DNA of 64,000 nt from Comamonas koreensis (GTDB taxonomy: Bacteria; Pseudomonadota; Gammaproteobacteria; Burkholderiales; Burkholderiaceae_C), in assembly GCF_014076495.1 (NCBI RefSeq), contig NZ_CP043575.1, positions 1,240,001 through 1,304,000 on the forward strand, in the 5' to 3' direction. Of the stretch, positions 17,652-27,301 are shown in pieces (position 1 is the first letter of the stretch; each line of letters begins with the position of its first letter). A program made the translations under genes and the position numbers. The notes below the pieces were generated by a model, which worked only from the letters and a program-made list of their open reading frames with translations, had not been told where the DNA came from and searched no databases.

Positions 17652-19589
17652 TTACAGCTTCACAGCTTGCGGGGTGCCGGTCAGGTAACCCACCGAGGCG
17701 CCAAACTTGTTCTTGTAGTTGGCGTTGATCAGCGGATCGAGCTGGTCCTTGATCTTGGCGTGCAGCGCGCTCCAGTCACCAGGGTGCTGGAAGTTGCTCA
17801 TGATGTAGGTCCAGCCGTTGGCCTCGTCCACCGCGTGCAGGCCGGTCGATTCCGCGCCGGCAGGGGTCGACAGGATGCGCGAGAGCTGCTTGGTGTCGGC
17901 GTTGTAGGCCCACAGGAAGTTGTTCACGTGGTTGCCGCTGTCTTCGCCGATGAACAGGGTGCGCATCTTTTCGGAGAACTTGAGGTTGTCCGGGCTGGCG
18001 ATCTTGTCGGGGTTGGAGGTGTTGCCCAGTGCGTCGGCGGCAATGTCCTCGCCCATCATCAGCATGTGCGATTGCTGTGGCACCCATTCGCTGTTGATGG
18101 TGGCGCCCTGGCGGTCCTTGATGCCGCCGCCCAGGTTGTGGGCCAGCACGCCGCCGGCCTTCACGGTCTTGGGGAAGGTCACGTTGTGCTTGGCATTCCA
18201 GGCCTTGTCACCGTTGATCATCGAGGTCTGGATGTTGGCCAGTGCCGAGTAGGCCACCTTGTCCTTGATGTTGACGGTGGTGCCTTCCATCTTGGTGAAC
18301 GCCATCGAGCCGCCCACCAGGTTGGCATAGCGGTGGGTTTCGAGGAAAGCGGCTGCCTTTTCCATGCCGGGCTTGAGCTTGAGCCAGGCGGCCTTGCCGT
18401 CCAGGAACACTGCGGTGTAGCTGGCATCCTGCGGGTCGGTGGTCAGCGACTCCATGATGTCGGCCGGCTTGAGGCTGTTCGCCAGCGCTTCGATCTCGGC
18501 GCTGGTGGCGTGGCCCAGGTGGATCCACTCCATCTTGGCGGTCGAGGTGTCGGTCAGCACTTCGGTGTAATGCGCGACGTACAGGTTGCCAGCGGACAGG
18601 TCTTTTTCCTTGTCGGCCACGAACATGAACAGGCCGCCGTTGGTGTAGTCATCGCCCATCAGCGCGGTGCGGTTGTCGGGCATCACATGGATCAGCTCGT
18701 GCGAGATGCGACCCAGGCAGTAGTGCTTCTTGACCGTGCCGGTGCCGTCCTTGTTGACGGTGATCTCGGGCAGGTGGCCGTAGTGGTAAGGGTTGGCCGT
18801 GGTCTCGTTGCCGTACACGTGCTTGCTGAAGGCCTTGAACTGGGCCGAGCTGGCAGCGGTGAAGGCATCGGGCTCGTACTCTTCGCTGGACAAATGGGTG
18901 TTCCACGGCGAGAGGCTGGCGCCGCAGGTGATCCACAGGCCATGGGCCTTGGACATGTCGACGTTGTGGTATTTGACCAGGCTCAGCTTGCCGGTGTCCT
19001 GGTCCTGGTCCAGGGTCAGCACGGCGATGGGCGAGGGCAGGGTGCCATAGGCATCGGCGCCCGACTGGTCCTTGGAGGTGTACTCGAACTGCACCACGGC
19101 AAACACGGGCTTGCCCTTGACGCCGTCGACCTTGGCATCGGCGACCTGGATGATCGAGGAGCCATCGGGGCAGTCAGAGAAAAACTGCCGCTCGCTGCCG
19201 GCCACGGACTTGTCCATGATGGGCTGGTTGTTGATGTCGTAGTAGCCACCCGCCAGGATCTTGCCGCCCTTGCCGTCCGCCACCATGTCGCCGGTGACAA
19301 AGAAGGATTGGTAGGCCAGCGCCACTTCGCGCTTGCTGTCGTCGGCGTAGAGGATGGTCATCACCGCGGTGGTCGAGGTGGTCGCCATCGCTGCGGGGTT
19401 GGTCAGGTTGGGCGCTGCCATGTTGGAGAAGCTCACCGACTTGAAGGCCGCCGTCGGGCCATCGTCATCACCACCGCCGCCGCAGGCGGTCAGCAGGCCT
19501 GCTGCAGACAGGGAGCCGGACAAGGGCAGCAATGGTGCGCTGCCCAGAAATTGCAAAAGACGGCGACGCGAGGTCAGCACTGCGCTCAT
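17652..19589 (-). CDS. phoX: PhoX family phosphatase (DUF839), Tat-exported lipoprotein
   Basis: A 645-residue PhoX/DUF839-type phosphatase, a calcium/iron alkaline phosphatase family that releases phosphate from organic esters outside the cytoplasm. The N-terminus has a twin-arginine motif (TSRRRLLQFLG) followed by a lipobox (LLTAC, Cys36) and a GGGG spacer, so it is a Tat-exported lipoprotein. Family blocks include GLWITCGASLSPWNTHLSSEEYEPD and GHLPEITV, CLGRISHELIHVMPDNRTALMGDD, and FIGEDSGNHVNNFLWAYN. ATG at 19589 begins the signal peptide. Phosphate-starvation control would be expected but no strong Pho box is visible. Confidence 0.85.
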   Translation of the reverse strand: MSAVLTSRRRLLQFLGSAPLLPLSGSLSAAGLLTACGGGGDDDGPTAAFKSVSFSNMAAPNLTNPAAMATTSTTAVMTILYADDSKREVALAYQSFFVTGDMVADGKGGKILAGGYYDINNQPIMDKSVAGSERQFFSDCPDGSSIIQVADAKVDGVKGKPVFAVVQFEYTSKDQSGADAYGTLPSPIAVLTLDQDQDTGKLSLVKYHNVDMSKAHGLWITCGASLSPWNTHLSSEEYEPDAFTAASSAQFKAFSKHVYGNETTANPYHYGHLPEITVNKDGTGTVKKHYCLGRISHELIHVMPDNRTALMGDDYTNGGLFMFVADKEKDLSAGNLYVAHYTEVLTDTSTAKMEWIHLGHATSAEIEALANSLKPADIMESLTTDPQDASYTAVFLDGKAAWLKLKPGMEKAAAFLETHRYANLVGGSMAFTKMEGTTVNIKDKVAYSALANIQTSMINGDKAWNAKHNVTFPKTVKAGGVLAHNLGGGIKDRQGATINSEWVPQQSHMLMMGEDIAADALGNTSNPDKIASPDNLKFSEKMRTLFIGEDSGNHVNNFLWAYNADTKQLSRILSTPAGAESTGLHAVDEANGWTYIMSNFQHPGDWSALHAKIKDQLDPLINANYKNKFGASVGYLTGTPQAVKL

Positions 19590-19626
19590 ATCGGTAACTC
19601 CGTGGGGTGTTATGTAGTGTTTGGAT

Positions 19627-19674
19627 GCACCACAGAGGCCCATGAGAGATCCAGGCCAACATACTCTGTGGTGC
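19627..19674. repeat. 11-base perfect inverted repeat in the phoX leader
   Basis: GCACCACAGAG (19627-19637) and CTCTGTGGTGC (19664-19674) are exact reverse complements separated by 26 bases, which also contain a GGCC/GGCC pair. It starts 38 bases upstream of the phoX start codon. It may be a paired operator or an RNA leader stem. Confidence 0.5.
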
Positions 19675-19969
19675 GCACGGAGTATCGGCGGCGACCGTGG
19701 CAGAGGCGTGACGCTGCTGTGTCGTTTTTATGACGATGAAGTCAAGGCGTGTTGCCGTCTTGCGCCACCCAAGTCAGGTGCTGCGCCGGTGTGCGGCACG
19801 CGTTGGCGCACCGCCCTTCGAGGGGGAGGGGCGTGTTTCCGAGGCCAGCGCGGCGGCTGGCGCGGTAAACAGAAATATTGCCTGCATTGTGGTCATCCGT
19901 GTGTAGGACATGTGATCTGGTCAAAGCGCCGCTAAGGTGCTAAAACCAAGTCACGATAACGGTTGCCTA

Positions 19970-20045
19970 GGGAGGCTCTGCAAAACCCTCGCCAAATGGT
20001 ATGGCCGCATTTGCGCCATGGCAGGGAGTTTTGCAGAGGGGTCCT
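19970..20045. repeat. Long imperfect hairpin upstream of prkA, MITE-like
   Basis: CTCTGCAAAAC (19976-19986) and GTTTTGCAGAG (20028-20038) are perfect reverse complements; CCCT/AGGG just inside and AGG/CCT just outside extend the stem. CCTA occurs immediately on both outer sides (19966-19969 and 20043-20046), like a short target duplication. It is either a small palindromic insertion or a structured prkA leader. Confidence 0.45.
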
Positions 20046-20094
20046 AACAAGTTTGCGGCACGGTCTGCCCCTTGAGTGCCGCCACGGAGGTCGT

Positions 20095-22017
20095 ATGGAT
20101 GTGATCAGCAACTCTGCCGCTCGCTACGTGCGCCTGCGCGAAGAGGAAATGTCGCTCGACGAGTTTCTTGCTTTGTGCCAGCGCGACCCGATGGTCTACG
20201 AGGGAGCGGCACACCGCATGCTGGCCGCGATTGGCGAGCCCGAGATGATCGACACGCGCAACGATCCGCACCTCTCGCGTCTGTTTGCCAACAAGATGAT
20301 CCGCCGCTACCCGGCGTTTGCCGAGTTCTATGGCATGGAAGACTCCATCGAGCAGGTGGTGAGCTTCTTCCGCCATGCCGCCCAGGGCCTGGAAGAGCGC
20401 AAGCAGATCCTCTACCTGCTTGGCCCCGTCGGGGGCGGCAAGAGCTCCATCGCCGAGCGCCTGAAGTACCTGATGCAGAAGGTGCCGTTCTACGCGCTCA
20501 AGGGCTCGCCGGTGAACGAGTCACCGCTGGCGCTGTTCGACCCCATCGAAGACGGCCCGGTGCTCGAGGAGCAGTTCGGTATTCCGCGCCGCTGCCTCAA
20601 CCATGTGCTCTCGCCCTGGGCTGTCAAGCGCCTCGATGAATACGGGGGCGATATCCGCCAGTTCCGCGTTGTCAAGCGCTACCCCAGCATCTCGCGCCAG
20701 GTGGGCGTGGCCAAGACCGAGCCGGGCGATGAGAACAACCAGGACATCTCGAGCCTGGTGGGCAAGGTCGACATCCGCAAGCTGGAGAACTATGCCCAGG
20801 ACGATACCGACGCCTACAGCTACTCGGGCGGCCTGTGCCTGGCCAACCAGGGCCTGCTGGAGTTTGTCGAAATGTTCAAGGCGCCCATCAAGGTGCTGCA
20901 CCCGTTGCTGACCGCAACGCAGGAGGGCAATTACAAGGGCACCGAAGGCTTTGGCGCCATCCCCTTTGATGGCATCGTGCTGGCCCACAGCAACGAGAGC
21001 GAGTGGAAGGCCTTCCGCAACAACCGCAACAACGAGGCATTTTTGGACCGGGTCTACATCGTCAAGGTGCCATACTGCCTGCGGGTCTCGGAGGAGGTAC
21101 GCATCTACGAAAAGCTGATCCGGGAATCGTCGCTCGCCAGCGCGGTCTGCGCGCCCGGCACGCTCAAGATGATGGCGCAGTTTGCCGTGCTCACACGGCT
21201 CAAGGAGCCCGAGAACTCCAGCATCTTCAGCAAGATGCAGGTCTACGACGGCGAGAGCTTGAAAGACACCGACCCGCGCGCCAAAAGCTACCAGGAGTAC
21301 CGCGACTATGCCGGCGTGGACGAGGGCATGTCGGGCATCTCCACCCGCTTTGCCTTCAAGATCCTGTCCAAGGTGTTCAACTACGACAGCACCGAGGTGG
21401 CGGCCAACCCAGTGCACCTGATGTATGTGCTGGAGCAGCAGATCGAGCGCGAGCAGTTCCCCGCCGAGCTGGAGACCAAGTACACCGGCTACATCAAGGA
21501 ATACCTGTCGCCGCACTACGCCGAGTTCATCGGCAAGGAAATCCAGACCGCGTATCTGGAGAGCTACAGCGAGTACGGCCAGAACATCTTTGACCGCTAC
21601 GTGACCTACGCCGACTACTGGATCCAGGACAGCGAGTACCGCGACACCGACACCGGCGAGGTGTTCGACCGCAATGCGCTCAATGCCGAGCTGGAGAAGG
21701 TAGAAAAGCCCGCCGGCATTGCCAATGCGAAAGACTTCCGCAACGAGATCGTCAACTTCGTGCTGCGTGCGCGTGCCAACAACCAGGGCAAGAACCCCAG
21801 CTGGACCAGCTACGAGAAGCTGCGCCTGGTGATCGAGAAGAAGATGTTCTCCAACACCGAAGAGCTGCTGCCCGTCATCAGCTTCAACGCCAAGGCCAGT
21901 GCCGAGGATGCACGCAAGCACGAGGACTTTGTCACCCGCATGGAGGCCAAGGGCTACACGCCCAAGCAGGTGCGCCTGCTGTGCGAGTGGTACCTGCGTG
22001 TGCGCAAGAGCAGCTGA
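20095..22017 (+). CDS. prkA: PrkA family serine protein kinase / AAA+ protein (YeaG)
   Basis: A 640-residue PrkA (YeaG) protein, close in length to E. coli YeaG (644). The N-terminal AAA domain carries Walker A LLGPVGGGKSSIAERL near residue 112, and the C-terminal half is the PrkA kinase-like domain (YTGYIKEYLSPHYAEFIGKEIQTAYLES, then QNIFDRYVTYADYWIQD). It acts in the general stress/nitrogen starvation response with YeaH and SpoVR. GGAGG at 20086-20090 supports the ATG at 20095; the frame is open upstream through the hairpin but has no family similarity there. First gene of prkA-yeaH-spoVR. Confidence 0.93.
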   Translation: MDVISNSAARYVRLREEEMSLDEFLALCQRDPMVYEGAAHRMLAAIGEPEMIDTRNDPHLSRLFANKMIRRYPAFAEFYGMEDSIEQVVSFFRHAAQGLEERKQILYLLGPVGGGKSSIAERLKYLMQKVPFYALKGSPVNESPLALFDPIEDGPVLEEQFGIPRRCLNHVLSPWAVKRLDEYGGDIRQFRVVKRYPSISRQVGVAKTEPGDENNQDISSLVGKVDIRKLENYAQDDTDAYSYSGGLCLANQGLLEFVEMFKAPIKVLHPLLTATQEGNYKGTEGFGAIPFDGIVLAHSNESEWKAFRNNRNNEAFLDRVYIVKVPYCLRVSEEVRIYEKLIRESSLASAVCAPGTLKMMAQFAVLTRLKEPENSSIFSKMQVYDGESLKDTDPRAKSYQEYRDYAGVDEGMSGISTRFAFKILSKVFNYDSTEVAANPVHLMYVLEQQIEREQFPAELETKYTGYIKEYLSPHYAEFIGKEIQTAYLESYSEYGQNIFDRYVTYADYWIQDSEYRDTDTGEVFDRNALNAELEKVEKPAGIANAKDFRNEIVNFVLRARANNQGKNPSWTSYEKLRLVIEKKMFSNTEELLPVISFNAKASAEDARKHEDFVTRMEAKGYTPKQVRLLCEWYLRVRKSS

Positions 22018-22073
22018 AGCAAAGATAACGGCGCGCCGGCACCGAACGCGCCGGGTCATGGATGGGGGCATAG

Positions 22074-23345
22074 ATGGCATTGCAAATCATCGACCGCAGG
22101 CTCGCCGGCAAGAACAAGTCGGTGGGCAACCGCGAGCGCTTTGTGCGCCGCTACAAGACGCAGATTGCCGAGGCGGTGCGCCGCGCGGTGGCCAAGCGCG
22201 ATATCCGCCACATCGAGCAGGCCGAGAACATCACCATTCCGCGCAAGGACATCCAGGAGCCCGTCTTCCACCATGGGCAAGGGGGCGTGCGCGACACCGT
22301 ACACCCGGGCAATACCGAGCATGTGCGGGGCGACCGCATTGCGCGGCCCCAGGGTGGTTCGGGCGGGGGCGGAGGCTCGCAGGCCAGTGACAGCGGCGAG
22401 GGTGAGGACGACTTCACCTTCACGTTGACCAAGGAAGAGTTCATGGAGCTGTTCTTTGAAGACCTGGCGCTGCCGCGCCTGTTGCGCACCCACATCGCCA
22501 GCACCTTGCAGTACAAGACGCGCCGCGCCGGTTACAGCCACGACGGCACGCCACACAATCTGGCCGTGCTGCGCACCATGCGCGGCGCGCTGGGCCGGCG
22601 CATTGCGCTGACCAAGGCGCCGCACCGTGAGCTCAAGGCGCTGGAAGACGCGCTGGCAGAGCTCATGGCGCAGGATGACGGCACCAGCGAAGCAGTGGCC
22701 GAGCTGCAGCAGCGCATCGCCGTGCTGCAGGCGCGCATGGGCAAGGTGGCCTTTCTCGATCCGCTGGACCTGCGCTTTCGCAGCCGCACCAAGGTGCCCG
22801 AGCCCAGCAGCCAGGCGGTGATGTTCTGCGTGATGGATGTCTCGGGCTCGATGGACCAGTCGCGCAAGGACCTGGCCAAGCGCTTTTTCATCCTGCTGTA
22901 CCTGTTTCTCACGCGCCACTACGAGAAGATCGAGATCGTCTTCATCCGCCACCACACCCAGGCGGCCGAGGTGGGCGAGGATGAGTTCTTCCATTCCACC
23001 GAAAGCGGTGGCACCGTGGTGAGCAGCGCGCTGGTGCTGCTCGACCAGGTCATCCGCGCACGCTACCCGGCAGCCGACTGGAACATCTACGTGGCCCAGG
23101 CGAGCGATGGCGACAACTTTGGCGACGACGGCGGCAACTGCCGCAGCCTGCTCGCTGACAAGATCCTGCCGCTGGCGCGCTACTTTGCCTATGTGCAGGT
23201 GGCACCGGACGAGCAAAGCCTCTGGCAGGAATACAGCCAGCTGTTGCCGCTGTTCTCGCATTTCGCGATGCGCAAGGTGGCCGTGCCCGGGGATATCTAC
23301 CCGGTGTTCCGCGATCTGTTCAAGAAGGAGGGGGTACCGGTATGA
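22074..23345 (+). CDS. yeaH: YeaH/YhbH family protein (DUF444)
   Basis: A 423-residue DUF444 protein that accompanies PrkA and SpoVR. After the conserved opening (IIDRRLAGKNKSVGNRERF) comes a low-complexity Gly/Ser linker near residues 93-107. The C-terminal half is a von Willebrand A-like domain with a MIDAS-type motif MDVSGSMDQS near residue 258. The biochemical role is unknown; it is taken as a scaffold or regulator in the PrkA stress system. ATGA overlap with spoVR couples their translation. Confidence 0.92.
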   Translation: MALQIIDRRLAGKNKSVGNRERFVRRYKTQIAEAVRRAVAKRDIRHIEQAENITIPRKDIQEPVFHHGQGGVRDTVHPGNTEHVRGDRIARPQGGSGGGGGSQASDSGEGEDDFTFTLTKEEFMELFFEDLALPRLLRTHIASTLQYKTRRAGYSHDGTPHNLAVLRTMRGALGRRIALTKAPHRELKALEDALAELMAQDDGTSEAVAELQQRIAVLQARMGKVAFLDPLDLRFRSRTKVPEPSSQAVMFCVMDVSGSMDQSRKDLAKRFFILLYLFLTRHYEKIEIVFIRHHTQAAEVGEDEFFHSTESGGTVVSSALVLLDQVIRARYPAADWNIYVAQASDGDNFGDDGGNCRSLLADKILPLARYFAYVQVAPDEQSLWQEYSQLLPLFSHFAMRKVAVPGDIYPVFRDLFKKEGVPV

Positions 23346-24970
23346 ACCCGTCGCAATACCCCGTGCTGGCACGGCGCAAAGGCTCTCCGCATTGGAAAGT
23401 GCCCTTCTCCGGTGACCGTTCCCAGCGCGACGTGCCCGCCACGCCCCGGCCTGCTGGCCAGCGCCCGAACCAGCCCTTGCCCGACCCCAGCGACTGGACC
23501 TTCGAGCTGATCGAGCGCTACCACGCCGCCATTGCCGCGACGGCCGAGCGCTACGGACTGGACACCTACCCCAACCAGCTCGAGGTGATATCGGCCGAGC
23601 AGATGATGGACGCCTATGCCAGCGTCGGCATGCCCGTGGGCTACCGGCACTGGAGCTATGGCAAGGAGTTTCTGGCCACCGAGCGCCGCTACCGCCGCGG
23701 CCACATGGGCCTGGCCTACGAGATCGTCATCAACTCCAACCCCTGCATCAGCTACCTGATGGAGGAGAACACCACCGCGATGCAGGCGCTGGTGATTGCC
23801 CATGCGGCCTACGGGCACAACAGCTTTTTCAAAGGCAATTACCTGTTTGGCATGTGGACCGATGCGGGCAGCATCATCGATTACCTGGTCTATGCCCGCG
23901 ACTTCATCTCCCAGTGCGAAGAGAAGCACGGTATCGATACCGTGGAGCAGTGGCTCGATTCCTGCCACGCGCTGGCCAACCTGGGGGTGGACCGATACCG
24001 CCGCCCGTCCAAGAAGACGCTGGCGCGCGAGCGCGCCGAGCGCGAGCAGCGCGAGGCCTATGCCCAGCAGCAGGTCAACGAGCTGTGGCGCACCCTGCCG
24101 GCGCGCCCCGACAAGAACAGTCCGGCCCAGCACCATGAGCGCTTTCCCAAGGAGCCCGAAGAGAACCTGCTGTACTTCATCGAGAAGAACGCGCCGCTGC
24201 TGGAGCCCTGGCAGCGCGAGGTGGTGCGCATTGTGCGCAAGATTGCCCAGTACTTCTACCCGCAGCGCCAGACCCAGGTGATGAACGAGGGCTGGGCCAC
24301 CTTCTGGCACTACACCCTGCTCAACACCTTGTACGACGAGGGCTGGCTCACCGACGGGGTAATGATTGAATGGCTGTCATCGCATACCAATGTCATCTAC
24401 CAGCCGCCCGCCGGCCACCGTGCCTACAGCGGCATCAACCCCTATGCACTGGGCTTTGCGATGTACCGCGACATCCAGCGCATCTGCGAGCACCCCACTG
24501 ACGAAGACCGGCGCTGGTTTCCCGATCTGGCCGGCACGCCCTGGCTGCCGGCGCTGCACCATGCGATGCAGAACTACAAGGACGAGAGCTTTATCGGCCA
24601 GTACCTGAGCCCCAAGCTGATGCGCGACATGCGCCTGTTCTCCATCCATGACGACGCCAGCGAGCGCGAGCTGCTGGTCAGCGCCATCCACAACGAAGAC
24701 GGTTACCGCAACCTGCGCCAGACCCTGTCACAGCAGTACGACCTGGGCGCGCGCGAGCCCAATATCCAGGTCTGGAACGTGAACCTGCGCGGCGACCGCT
24801 GCCTGACCTTGCGCCACACCCAGTACCAGGGCCGCCCGCTGTCCGACGATGTGCAGGAGGTGCTCAAGCACGCCGCGCGCCTCTGGGGCTTTGGCGTGCA
24901 GCTCGAAAGTGTGAACGGCGATGGCACGGTGCCGGTGTTGCTGCATTCGGTGGCGGCGCCGCCAGCTTGA
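23342..24970 (+). CDS. spoVR: SpoVR family protein
   Basis: A 542-residue SpoVR/YcgB homologue. Conserved stretches include DWTFELIERYHAAI, YRHWSYGKEF, HNSFFKGNYLF, MNEGWATFWHY (possible metal-binding Glu/His) and YSGINPYALGF. SpoVR was named from Bacillus spore cortex formation, but in Gram-negatives without sporulation it belongs to the prkA-yeaH operon and its role is undefined. Its start overlaps the yeaH stop by four bases. The convergent cca gene ends 32 bases beyond its stop. Confidence 0.93.
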   Translation: MNPSQYPVLARRKGSPHWKVPFSGDRSQRDVPATPRPAGQRPNQPLPDPSDWTFELIERYHAAIAATAERYGLDTYPNQLEVISAEQMMDAYASVGMPVGYRHWSYGKEFLATERRYRRGHMGLAYEIVINSNPCISYLMEENTTAMQALVIAHAAYGHNSFFKGNYLFGMWTDAGSIIDYLVYARDFISQCEEKHGIDTVEQWLDSCHALANLGVDRYRRPSKKTLARERAEREQREAYAQQQVNELWRTLPARPDKNSPAQHHERFPKEPEENLLYFIEKNAPLLEPWQREVVRIVRKIAQYFYPQRQTQVMNEGWATFWHYTLLNTLYDEGWLTDGVMIEWLSSHTNVIYQPPAGHRAYSGINPYALGFAMYRDIQRICEHPTDEDRRWFPDLAGTPWLPALHHAMQNYKDESFIGQYLSPKLMRDMRLFSIHDDASERELLVSAIHNEDGYRNLRQTLSQQYDLGAREPNIQVWNVNLRGDRCLTLRHTQYQGRPLSDDVQEVLKHAARLWGFGVQLESVNGDGTVPVLLHSVAAPPA

Positions 24971-25002
24971 CTTGGCGGTGCCTGACCCGGCGCCGCAGCT
25001 GC

Positions 25003-26274
25003 TCAAGGCTGCCCGGTAGCAGGGCCTGCGGCGGCGTCGGCTGCCACCATCTGTGCCACCGCCTGGCAGCGCGCATCATGCACCATCGCGCCAATCTCGG
25101 CACCTTGGCGGCCGCTGCGGGCGGCGCGTTCTGCCACCTCCTTGGTGCTGACGGCCTGCGCGGCGGCCAGTAGGCGCAGCAGCTGCGCGCGTTGCGGGTA
25201 GGGCTTGTCTTGCAGGCCCAGCCGCCCCTGCGCATCGCACTGGCAGGCCAGCAGCGCCTGGCCAAAGCGTTCGGGTTTGCGAAAGGCGTCGCAGCGCTCG
25301 AGCAGGCGCACGACGGCAGCGGGCGCAATGCCCGGGCTGCGGTGGATATTGCCGTGTTCGGCGGCCACCACCAACGCCAGCTCGGCGCAGTCGCTGGGCA
25401 CGCGCAGGCGCTGCTGCAGCTTGCGGGCCAGCTCCACACTGCGCTCCTCATGGCCGATATGGCGGGGCAGCACATCGGCCGGGGTCGTGCCCTTGCCCAG
25501 GTCATGCGCCAGGCAGGCCCAGCGCACGGGCAGCGCGGCGTCCAGCTCGGCGGCGCGGTCCAGCACCATCATCACGTGGATGCCGGTATCCACCTCGGGG
25601 TGGTAGTCGGCGCGCTGGGGCACGCCCCAGAGGCGGTCCAGCTCGGGCAGCAGGCGGGCGAGGGCGCCGCAGTCGCGCAGCACCTCGAACATGCGTGAGG
25701 GCCGGGCCTCCATCAGGCCGCGTGCCAGTTCCTGCCAGACGCGCTCGGGCACCAGCGCATCGACCTCGCCATCGGCGACCATCTGGCGCATCAGCGCAAC
25801 CGTTTCCGGCGCGACGGAAAAATCCTGGAAGCGCGCCGCAAAGCGCGCCAGGCGCAGGATGCGCACCGGGTCTTCGCGGAAGGCGTCGGTCACATGGCGC
25901 AGCACCCGGGCCTGCAGATCGGCCTGGCCGCCATAGGGGTCGGTCACCGGGTCGCTGCCATTCCAGTTCACTGGCGCGGCCATGGCATTGATGGTCAGGT
26001 CACGCCGGGCCAAGTCCTGCTCCAGCGTCACATCGGGCGAGGTGGCGATGCTGAAACCCCGGTAGCCCCGGCCGGACTTGCGCTCGGTGCGGGCCAGCGC
26101 ATATTCCTCATGCGTGCGCGGGTGCAGAAACACCGGGAAATCCTTGCCGACCGGCACAAAGCCCTGGGCCAGCATGGCCTCGGGCGTGGCACCCACCACC
26201 ACCCAGTCGTGGTCATTCACCGGCAAACCCAAGAGGCGGTCCCGCACTGCGCCGCCGACCATGTAAGTTTTCAT
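25003..26274 (-). CDS. cca: Multifunctional CCA-adding tRNA nucleotidyltransferase with HD domain
   Basis: A 423-residue class II CCA-adding enzyme that builds and repairs the tRNA 3' end. Motifs are [14 protein letters not shown] (residues 5-18), the GxGxR-like catalytic region [19 protein letters not shown] and the [11 protein letters not shown] segment. The C-terminal HD domain ([12 protein letters not shown], then [11 protein letters not shown]) gives phosphatase/2',3'-cyclic phosphodiesterase activity in gammaproteobacterial homologues. Length is in the usual 400-420 range. It lies eight bases after the RpiR gene on the same strand. Confidence 0.93.
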   Translation of the reverse strand: MKTYMVGGAVRDRLLGLPVNDHDWVVVGATPEAMLAQGFVPVGKDFPVFLHPRTHEEYALARTERKSGRGYRGFSIATSPDVTLEQDLARRDLTINAMAAPVNWNGSDPVTDPYGGQADLQARVLRHVTDAFREDPVRILRLARFAARFQDFSVAPETVALMRQMVADGEVDALVPERVWQELARGLMEARPSRMFEVLRDCGALARLLPELDRLWGVPQRADYHPEVDTGIHVMMVLDRAAELDAALPVRWACLAHDLGKGTTPADVLPRHIGHEERSVELARKLQQRLRVPSDCAELALVVAAEHGNIHRSPGIAPAAVVRLLERCDAFRKPERFGQALLACQCDAQGRLGLQDKPYPQRAQLLRLLAAAQAVSTKEVAERAARSGRQGAEIGAMVHDARCQAVAQMVAADAAAGPATGQP

Positions 26275-26283
26275 CGTGCGAGT

Positions 26284-27195
26284 TTACTTGCGTACCGGCT
26301 GCACATAGATGCCGCTGTCGTGCAGTTCGCCTTCGGCCGACTCGATGCGGGCCACCGCCTGCGGGCCAGCGCGGCTGACCAGCACTTCCAGCAGCGACTC
26401 GGACAGTGCCTGGGCGGCGGTGACCGAGGGGAAGAAGGACGGGCTGTTGACGGCAAACAGCAGGGTTTCATCGGCCGCCAGCGACAGGGGCGAGGCCAGG
26501 CTGTCGGTCAAGGCCAGCACCTTGCAGCCGCGCGCGCGGGCCAGCTCCACCGCATGCACGGTTTCCTGCGAGTAGGGGGCAAAGCTGATGGCGACCAGTG
26601 CATCGCCCGCATCGATGGCGCGCAGCTGCATCTCGCGCACGCCGCCCATGCCTTCGAGCAGGTGCACCGAGCGGCGGAACAAACGATAGACATAGACCAG
26701 CGAGAAGGCCACCGGAAAGCAGGCGCGCATGCCCATCACATGCACCTGGTCGGCCGTCTCCAGCAGCTGGGCGGCGGCGGTCAGGCGCGCTGCGCTGTGC
26801 TGCTCGGTCAGGTCCAGGTTGCTGCGCTGCATCGCAAACATCTCGGCGGTGAGCTGCTGGTCCTGCGCGCGGCCCAGCAGGCTGCGGGCGCGCTCGCCGT
26901 ATGCGTTGGCCACTTCTCCGGTCAGGCCCATGTCGGCGGTCAGCGCCTGCTTGAACGGGTTCCAGCCCTCAAAACCACAGGTCTGGGCAAAGCGCACCAA
27001 GGTGGTGGGGGGCACCTGGGCATGCTGGCCCACGCTGCGCATCGATTGCGTCACCACCTCATTGGGGTGGTCGAGCACATAGCGCGCCACTTGCTGCAGC
27101 GACGGGCTCAGGGAGGCAAAGCGGTCTCGCAATTGGTCGATTACGCCCATGGCGGCGGGTCTTTCTTCAGATTGAGGGAAATCACGGGTAGCCAT
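26284..27195 (-). CDS. MurR/RpiR family transcriptional regulator
   Basis: A 303-residue RpiR-type regulator. The N-terminal HTH_6 domain (LSPSLQQVARYVLDHPNEV, then VPPTTLVRFAQTCGFEGWNPFKQAL) binds DNA, and the SIS domain (residues 135-270, with ISFAPYSQETVHAVELARARGCKVLALTD) senses a phosphosugar or other ligand. It is divergent from an amino acid-type binding protein gene 106 bases away, which is the probable target. The ligand is unknown. Confidence 0.87.
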   Translation of the reverse strand: MATRDFPQSEERPAAMGVIDQLRDRFASLSPSLQQVARYVLDHPNEVVTQSMRSVGQHAQVPPTTLVRFAQTCGFEGWNPFKQALTADMGLTGEVANAYGERARSLLGRAQDQQLTAEMFAMQRSNLDLTEQHSAARLTAAAQLLETADQVHVMGMRACFPVAFSLVYVYRLFRRSVHLLEGMGGVREMQLRAIDAGDALVAISFAPYSQETVHAVELARARGCKVLALTDSLASPLSLAADETLLFAVNSPSFFPSVTAAQALSESLLEVLVSRAGPQAVARIESAEGELHDSGIYVQPVRK

Positions 27196-27301
27196 TGTGC
27201 GGCATGGATCATATGATCCGAAAAAAATAAAAAAGGAGCAAAAGTTCTAAAACGCCGCAAGGCATTGGCCGGTACCGACGGGGTGCCAGAGGATCATGGA
27301 T

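Larger units (their letters stand above)
19590..20094. other. Intergenic region between phoX and prkA
   Basis: 505 bases between divergent genes with no convincing coding sequence. It contains an 11-base inverted repeat in the phoX leader (19627-19674), GC-rich inverted repeats around 19778-19833, and a long hairpin ahead of prkA (19970-20045). Short open frames in it lack ribosome sites and family features. Confidence 0.65.

Noticed and set aside
20019-20035. Sigma-54 promoter-like sequence before prkA
   Set aside because: The GG and GC elements are 11 bases apart instead of the strict 10, so I do not call it.
19963-20094. In-frame extension upstream of prkA
   Set aside because: It crosses the hairpin and has no PrkA similarity; GGAGG just before 20095 marks the start.
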